In this document: one piece after another, positions 58,172 to 64,000 of the stretch
Position numbering within the stretch: position 1 is the stretch's first letter
How the letters are laid out: every line of letters begins with the position of its first letter
Source: Beta vulgaris subsp. vulgaris
Taxonomy: Eukaryota; Streptophyta; Magnoliopsida; Caryophyllales; Amaranthaceae
Direction: 5' to 3'
Length of the DNA stretch: 64,000 bases
Assembly: GCF_026745355.1 (NCBI RefSeq)
Contig: NC_079202.1
Location: 25,835,123 to 25,899,122, forward strand
The notes under the pieces: model-generated
What the model was told of the DNA's origin: nothing
Seen by the model: the letters and a program-made list of their open reading frames with translations, nothing else
The model's database searches: none
Position numbers and translations under genes: made by a program

Positions 58172-59559
58172 TAATTCTAGTCGTTCCTCCCACTCTCAAA
58201 CAAACTCCCAGTCCCACGCATTCAAAAAAAAAAACTCCCACGAACCCACCAATTCGGCGTCCGTCCTACCCTTGCCGGCGGTAATTCGGCGTCCTTAACA
58301 CTCACTCGCCGGCGAAACGGCATTGAAGAACAATTCGGCGACCGGCGATTTCTGACCGGCGACGCAGACCACCCTTGTCGGCGGTAATTTGTACATCTCT
58401 CTGTTTTTTTTTTTTTTTTTTACTCCTACAGATTTTGATTTTATGCTATTACTAGGTTTTGATTTAGCAGTATTTCTTTTCTCTGATTTTCGTTTCTGGA
58501 TAAATTGCGCAACTTATTTACTCTTTTTTGTGTTCATTTACAATTTACCCTTTCGATGAAATATTGATTAGGTGTTGTTGAATTTGATGTTTTTTCTGTT
58601 GAAAAATTGATTGGCATCATTTATGTCCTGGTATGATGATTGATGAACAATTTTGATGCACTTCCTCATTGTGATTAAGAGACTAGTTATTGATTCTAAC
58701 ATGGAATTGGAATATTTTGTTCTACTTTATACTGTAATTCTGTAACATCATCAATTTTACTGTCAGTTCAATTTTATGATAAAAGACTATAGCTAAGATG
58801 ATAGACTTACTTTATGCTATCCGTTTGTTGTTGTTCCTTTTAAAGCACATTGGGTCTCTGTTTTATGGTTCGTTTGTTATTTTTTTATTTTGTTTTTGTC
58901 TACTTTGTTGTTTTTCTTTATAATCCTTAGTATCAGTGTAGTGCTAGAATATAATTTGAATAACAATAATGATAAGTTGGGTTTGCAATTCAAGAGTAAT
59001 AATTCATCTCTGGTTTTGCTGTTGTAAAATAAAACTCACTGAAATTTGAAAGATGGGTGATTGAATTTTTTAGATGGAAAGTTGGAACTTTGGAAATTTG
59101 GAACGGATCAACGGAGAGAGATAGTCTTGTAATTTAATTTAGATAAGCCCTACTTATTTAATATATTTTTTGAATTTTTGGCACTCACCAAACCCTCATC
59201 CGGCTTTGTGAATGTAGGTGGCCACACACCACTGTCTCCTTGCCGTCGGACCGTGCCGTCTCTCTGCCACTGTGTCCTTGTCAACGGATTGTCCTTGTCG
59301 CCTCTAGGTATGCTTTAATTTATTATTTTATAATACTTTGAAGTTTAAGTTAATGTAATAATTATCAGAATAATTTATATAATGGTTTGTTTATTAAAGG
59401 TTATAAAAGTTAAAAATTTTGTTATTATCACAATGGTTAATTTATTGCACATTCCTTTATTTGATACACTATTTGATATGTTTATATTGTTTTTTGACAT
59501 ATTTGTTTTCGTGAAAAAAGTTTGGATAATGTTATAATTTTAATTTAAGTGTTGAGATA
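58172..59559. other. CACTA body sequence without recognised gene
   Basis: Includes GC-rich 'ccggcg' repeats (58280-58390) resembling a 5' leader and first exon, an intron-like T-rich stretch, and 'ccttgccgtcgg' near 59240. No transposase motif was recognised. Confidence 0.45.
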
Positions 59560-59960
59560 AATATGTTTGCATCAAAAGTAGAGTACATAGCTCTGTCATC
59601 AAAGAAACAAGCAACAATAGCTCTGTCATCAGCAATAGTAGAGTACGTAGCAGCAACAAGTGCAGCATGTGAAGCGGTATGGCTTAAAAGAATTCTCAAT
59701 GATCTACAACATACAACAGAAGAACCAACAACTATTTACTGCGACAACATGTCTGCAATAGCCATGACATCCAGTTTTCCACAGTCGTACGAAGCACATC
59801 GAGATACGACACCATTTCATTCGAGAACTAGTCGATAAATAAGAGATCGAGCTTCAATTCTGCAAGGTGAGGGAGCAACTCGCGGACATATTTACAAAAG
59901 CAATTCCAACAGAGAAATTCATCCAGTTTAGAACAACTCGGAGTACAAGATTTTTCAGAT
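59560..59960 (+). pseudogene. copia RNase H C-terminal fragment
   Basis: Reads SKVEYIALSS and then EYVAATSAACEAVWLKRILN, IYCDNMSAIAM. In the next frame it continues with the ADIFTKAI-type motif (59886-59911). This is the end of copia RNase H; a partial repeat of the SK-EYIAL segment is visible (59575-59650). It sits directly before a polypurine tract and LTR. Confidence 0.85.
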
Positions 59961-60311
59961 TAAGGGAGAGTGTTAAAATAATATTAATCTTAAAAATCTT
60001 GTAATGTATAAAAATCTAAATAATCTAGAAACATCTAGCAAGAGGGTGAAGAGTTATAATCTAGAATACTCTAAGTGGAAAGTCCTAGACTTCTCTATGC
60101 CTTAGAATTGTCTAGAGTAAACAAGAAAAAATAAGTAACACATGTCACCGACCTCAAGCTTGTATAAATATACATGTATGAACTCCTTGTGAAGAAATGA
60201 AATGAAGTTGTTGTTCACCAATACCAATTAGGAGATTCCACTAATTCTCTCCTCCTTTTTTTTAAACAAAAACCATCTCTTTTCTAATCTAAGTACACCA
60301 AAACTTTAACA
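59961..60311 (+). repeat. copia polypurine tract and LTR
   Basis: TTAAGGGAGAG is followed by TGTTAAAATAATATTAATC at 59971; the LTR ends ACTTTAACA at 60311 (341 bp). It has a TATA-like TATAAATATA at about 60163. What follows ('ttccaacaagtttcaggtta') looks like a degraded tRNA-Met primer site. Confidence 0.82.
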
Positions 60312-60416
60312 CAAAGATTTCCAACAAGTTTCAGGTTAGATTCTAGGGAGGGAAAAAAAAAAAAAAAAAAAAGGGAGGAGAGGTTTTTTTTTTGTATCAG
60401 AACAAATTGTGAGAAA

Positions 60417-61365
60417 GTGTTTGTCATGGCCACTAATGGTATTCATTCAGATACGCCCCAAATTCCAATATTTAAAGGTGAGAAGTATCATTTATGGAGT
60501 ATAAAGATGCAAACTATGTTTCAATCCCAGGAGTCATGGGATATTGTTGAGAGCGGGTATGAGGAACCGGAGGAGCCATCAGAGGCACCCGATAAAAAGT
60601 TACGTGACAATCGCAAATTACATGCGAAAGCTTTATTTATTATCCAATCTGCAGTGGATGATGGTATTTTTCCTCGAATTTCAACAGCTAAGACGACAAA
60701 GGAAGCTTGGAAAATTTGAAAATGGCGTATAGAGGTGACAATAAGGTAATTTCTGTCAAGTTGCAAAACCTCCATGGTAATTTGGAATCACTTAAAATGA
60801 AAGAACAAGAGTATGTACAAGATTATTTGTCTAAAATGTCAAATATATTTTTTCAAATGAGGTCGTTTGGTGAAAATTTTAGTGACTCAATAGTGGTGCG
60901 AAAAGTTTTATGGAGTCTTACAAAAAATTACAATCAAGTTGTTGCTGCAATGGAGGAGTCAAAATATATGTCCTCTTATAATTTTGATGAGTAAGGGCAT
61001 ATTCTCTTCGGCATAAAACAGCTGAGCTGAACTGAATTGAATAGAACTAAATTGAACTGAACTGAACTAAATTGAACTGAACTGAATTGAACTGTACTGA
61101 ACTGAAATGAATAGTGATATGTGAGAGTAAAAGTATTGTCCAGAGCTGAACTGAACTGAATTGAACTGAATTGAATTGAATTGAACTGAAAATAAGCTGG
61201 GGAGAACAGACCCTAATGGTTTCCCTTCCAAGTCAAGGGAAAAATGTCAAATGAATGGCATTAGGAAGATGGCGTGGTCGTGGTCGGGGTCGTGGTATGA
61301 GTAGTCGAGGTCGAGGTCATGAAGAAAGTGGAGGGCGTGGTCGATACGTAGGACAACGTCAATCT
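60417..61365 (+). pseudogene. copia gag fragment
   Basis: Begins FVMATNGIHSDTPQIPIFKG, then YHLWSIKMQTMFQSQESWDI (DUF4219/UBN2 gag type). After a frame change at 60715 it continues with NLHGNLESLKMKEQEYVQD and FSDSIVVRKVLWSLTKNYNQ. A MITE interrupts it at 60995-61213. The arginine/glycine-rich part (RGRGRG, 61268-61310) follows, and the CACTA element at 61366 ends it before the zinc knuckle. Protease and pol are absent. Confidence 0.88.
60995..61213. mobile_element. Tourist-like MITE filled with CTGAACTGAATTGAA repeats
   Basis: Target duplication TAA (60992-60994, 61214-61216). Ends GGGCATATTCTCTTCGGC and (reversed) GGGTCTGTTCTCCCCAGC are imperfectly inverted. The 219-bp body is mostly a 5- to 15-bp 'ctgaactgaattgaa' repeat. 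Confidence 0.82.
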
Positions 61366-63792
61366 CACAACAAGAATCCGCCTTTTTAGCGTCTAACTTT
61401 AGCGTCCGATAGTATATGTGGACGGTAAATTCTAAATTAGCGTCTGATATATGACAGACGTATATTAGCGTCTGCTTTCTCTTTTTTAGCGTCCGTTCTT
61501 GTAAACAGACGCTAATTAGCGTCCGTTCTTGTAAACAGACGCTAATTAAATGTGTCTGCTTCACTCTCAGATATAGACTTAGGCAAAGAAGCTAGCCTTA
61601 CCCCTACTGTACCTGAAGTCTCAGATTATGATTCACAACGGCCATCAGGTATGACCTTCCTCTCATCATCACAGGAATACTAAATTCTGTAGCAAGTCAT
61701 TTTAGTGGGACTTACGTAAGACTATGCATTTTGAATGTTTACTGTCTATTCTTTGCTTGCGATGAGATAGAAGGGAGAAATATTAAGCTATATGATGTCA
61801 CTGATGAAATGTAAACTATGGCCGATGAGATAGAAGGGAGAAATATTAAGCTATATGATGTCACTGATGAGATAGAAGGGAGAAATATTAAGTATGGCCG
61901 ATGACGTCTTGACATCAAATGAAGGTAGTGATCTAGGATATACCTCAGAACATATAGAAAGCTACTGATTTTGTCATTATCAGGAGTTATCACATGATTA
62001 GTATGATATATTAAACTTATGACTTTTCTAGTTATAACATAATCTTCTGCTTTGAGTTTTTCTCAAGTCAATATCTATAAGATCAGCAGTTCTTCATTTT
62101 GCAAACTTTTTCTTTAATTGGTGTAGACTTTTGGGTCTAGTTGTTCTTTTCCATGGTTTATTTTAGGAATGTAATTAGATATGGAAGTACCTCTGAAACA
62201 AGTAATGCTGGGAACTAGAATGAAAACTATATCAGTGGCAAAACTTATGCAAGGGAAGGGAATCTCGTGAATTATATTTAAGCATATCCAACAAAAAACA
62301 GTAAGTGCTGTGACTGCTTTCAGTCATAGGTCATTTAGTAAGTCGTTTGAATTACACAGATGGACGAGTCTTGGTTTTTGAATGTGAGCTTAAGCTAAAC
62401 TGCTTAAATAAAGTGAAATCAAGATTGTTTTTTGAGCTTGATAGAAATTAGTCTTTCTTTGTCCTCCTTGTAGAGCATACTGTTTGTGAGCAAACTAGTA
62501 TTATTAGCACATTTATTGACAAGCGTATGAAAGTAATGCAGGTATTGAAATTGGTAACTCCATTTGATTTTCAGATGAGGACATATAGTTGGTGATTGCC
62601 AGATTTATCAGTTTCTTCTGTAAATTTCTTTTATGAGTTTCCTAATCGAGTTGGTAGGAGTATTTAGCTAAATGAGTTTATTCTTCTTTTAGGATCACCA
62701 GTTTAGTACTTAAAAAGATTTACATTCATCGGATACAACATAATAACTCACGTTTTGATTTTAAGGTTTTTTTGTGTATATTTATCGTAGGCTAACTCTT
62801 TATTTATCTTTGTAATTTTGCTGTTTTTCGTTTAGTATAGATCATCTGACTGAATCTGTTGGTGTGTATTGTTGGCGACTGAATCCCTTCAATTTCTTAG
62901 TGTTGAACATTTGAGCATGTTTTATCATCTAATTAGGTAGTATCTATATTTTTGTTATATATATTTCTGTATTTTAGCATCTATATTTCTGTATACAACA
63001 TAGTGAACTATTTCTGTATTTGAGCATGTTGAAATAGTATGTGAGGATATTTATGACTTTAGTATAGTAAATAGTGTACTAATTGTGATTTTTTTTTCTT
63101 TTGCAGGTTTGTTTGGGTTTGATAGGATGACTTTGGAAAGGTTGAAGATTGAAAATTTGTATATTGAAGAAGAAATGAATTCTTTCTAATGTATTAGATA
63201 GATTTTTGTTATTATTTATTTAAGTAAGGTTGTAAATTATTCACAGATTTGATTTATCATTTCTATTTATATTGTAATTACTTTTATTACATATAATAAT
63301 AATTATAATTTTTCCTCTAAATTTGCATTATTATATTAGATAGTGACAAGTTTGACCCAACACAATAACCAAGGAAAAGTGGTTACTAAAAAGTCTCAAC
63401 ATGGCACCATACAAATACAAGCTTGAAACATTACATTTGAAAAAAAAAAAGAGAATTACCGTCCGAATTTTCAAATTTAGCATCCGACTTTAAGGTCGGA
63501 CGCTAATTAGCGTCCGACTTTAGAAGCGGACGCTAATTCGGACGCTAATTAGCGTCCGACTTTAAAGGCGGATGCTAATTAGCGTCCGACCTTAAAGTCG
63601 GATGCTAAATTTGAAAATTCGGACGCTAAACTTTTAGCGTCCGCTTAGCGGACGCTAATCGAAGAATTAGCGACTAGGGGTTTTGCATCAGTCTTTTAGC
63701 GTCCGTTGACGGACACTAATAACTTTAGCGTCCGATCCCGTGTTTTTAGCATCCGATTTTGGCGGACGGAAAAGGGTGACATTCTTGTTGTG
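61366..63792. mobile_element. CACTA-type element with TTAGCGTCCG subterminal repeats
   Basis: Perfect 12-base ends CACAACAAGAAT / ATTCTTGTTGTG. Dense 'ttagcgtccg' and its reverse lie at 61388-61555 and 63470-63770, the CACTA subterminal pattern. The terminal CACAA in place of CACTA is a variant. Flanks are TCT left and TAT right, so no exact 3-bp duplication for this pair. A short codon-like end (MTLERLKIENLYIEEEMNSF, 63127-63189) may be a captured exon; no transposase. Confidence 0.8.
61762..61895 (+). repeat. Tandem repeat inside the CACTA element
   Basis: Three copies of 'gatgagatagaagggagaaa' plus 'tattaagctatatgatgtca', spaced about 64 and 45 bp, with 'tatggccgatga' between. Confidence 0.88.
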
Positions 63793-63906
63793 TATTGGTG
63801 TATTTAAGGATATTTTTCTGCTGCGAAGTAATTTATTTGAGAGTTAATTCTTGTTTATGTATCTTAAGTGTGTTTAGTTAGCAGCTCGGAAGAGCGGGCT
63901 GTTACA

Positions 63907-64000
63907 ATACTAGTTATTAAAATCCATAATACTCCATTAATAACAACCTTTCTAAATTTCCAGCAACATGTAATTTATTGAAACCCATTTTAAACATACT
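63907..64000 (-). repeat. Family A gypsy LTR, second minus copy (continuation)
   Basis: After the duplicated ATACT the sequence ('aatactccattaataacaac', 'ccagcaacatgtaa', 'ttttaaacatact') matches the reverse of the plus-orientation family A copy near 11770-11840. It is therefore the far side of the LTR interrupted at 55749, and runs off the window. Confidence 0.78.

Larger units (their letters stand above)
57492..63792. mobile_element. CACTA-bounded composite block
   Basis: The left end CACTACAAGAAATTGC at 57492 is followed by 'ccgtcgttg/gcgacgg' subterminal repeats. The right end ...ATTCTTGTTGTG at 63792 belongs to the inner element starting at 61366. Flanks are TAT (57489-57491) and TAT (63793-63795), a 3-bp duplication. 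LTR sequence on both sides appears continuous without the block. The two ends agree at 10 of 11 terminal bases but carry different subterminal repeats. Confidence 0.6.
55749..63906 (+). mobile_element. LTR insertion (probable solo LTR) split by a CACTA block
   Basis: Starts TGTAATAGCCTTG and ends GGGCTGTTACA, flanked by ATACT on both sides (55744-55748 and 63907-63911), a 5-bp duplication typical of LTR elements. Actual LTR sequence is 55749-57491 and 63793-63906 (about 1.86 kb). It has a CT-rich leader with codon-like sequence at 56030-56460, a GTT microsatellite (56500-56533) and no primer site or pol of its own. No second LTR is present, so a solo LTR fits best. Confidence 0.85.

Overview
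This is plant nuclear DNA, most likely from a repeat-rich eudicot. The reasons are: one long intron-split gene whose protein matches a plant-specific family; Ty1/copia and Ty3/gypsy LTR retrotransposons; CACTA, hAT, Stowaway and Tourist DNA transposons; Helitron termini; and AT-rich spacers full of microsatellites. I could not fix the species. No rRNA, tRNA, CRISPR array or bacterial gene structure was seen.

Layout. 1-4417: a minus-strand Ty1/copia element cut by the window edge, with gag-protease, a long open integrase-RT-RNase H frame, primer site and LTR. 4418-9628: decayed spacer with a LINE remnant, a CACTA end, a DUF4216-type CACTA gene relic, a 160-bp tandem repeat and a G-rich tract. 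9629-14655: a clean non-autonomous CACTA element next to pieces of a gypsy LTR family (here 'family A') and a second CACTA end. 14664-26188: a chimeric block in which a broken gypsy RT runs into a large chromovirus-type element (truncated 5' LTR, an extra acidic ORF upstream of gag, gag-pol, chromodomain integrase, 3' LTR with an inserted hAT MITE). 26195-35395: more gypsy debris, single exons of a MAP65-like gene and of a sulfotransferase-like gene, a run of four Helitron-like units, a 20-bp tandem repeat, a hAT element and a separate Helitron.

35943-50600 holds the only clearly intact host gene: a minus-strand calcineurin-like metallophosphoesterase / multi-pass membrane protein. Fifteen coding exons can be placed on consensus splice sites, and their lengths sum to exactly 1015 codons plus a stop. 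Its introns have taken in a nest of four transposons (41099-42808), a 1.1-kb hAT element and a long AAT microsatellite.

51240-64000 is a nest of repeats. A family A LTR is split by an LTR-type insertion at 55749-63906 (duplicated target ATACT). That insertion is itself split by a CACTA-bounded block at 57492-63792 (duplicated target TAT), which contains a Tourist MITE, two copia pieces around one LTR, another Tourist-like MITE and a further CACTA element. For many insertions the target duplications, and in two or three cases a matching empty site elsewhere in the window, can be read directly. The biology here is therefore mostly transposon stratigraphy around one conserved gene.
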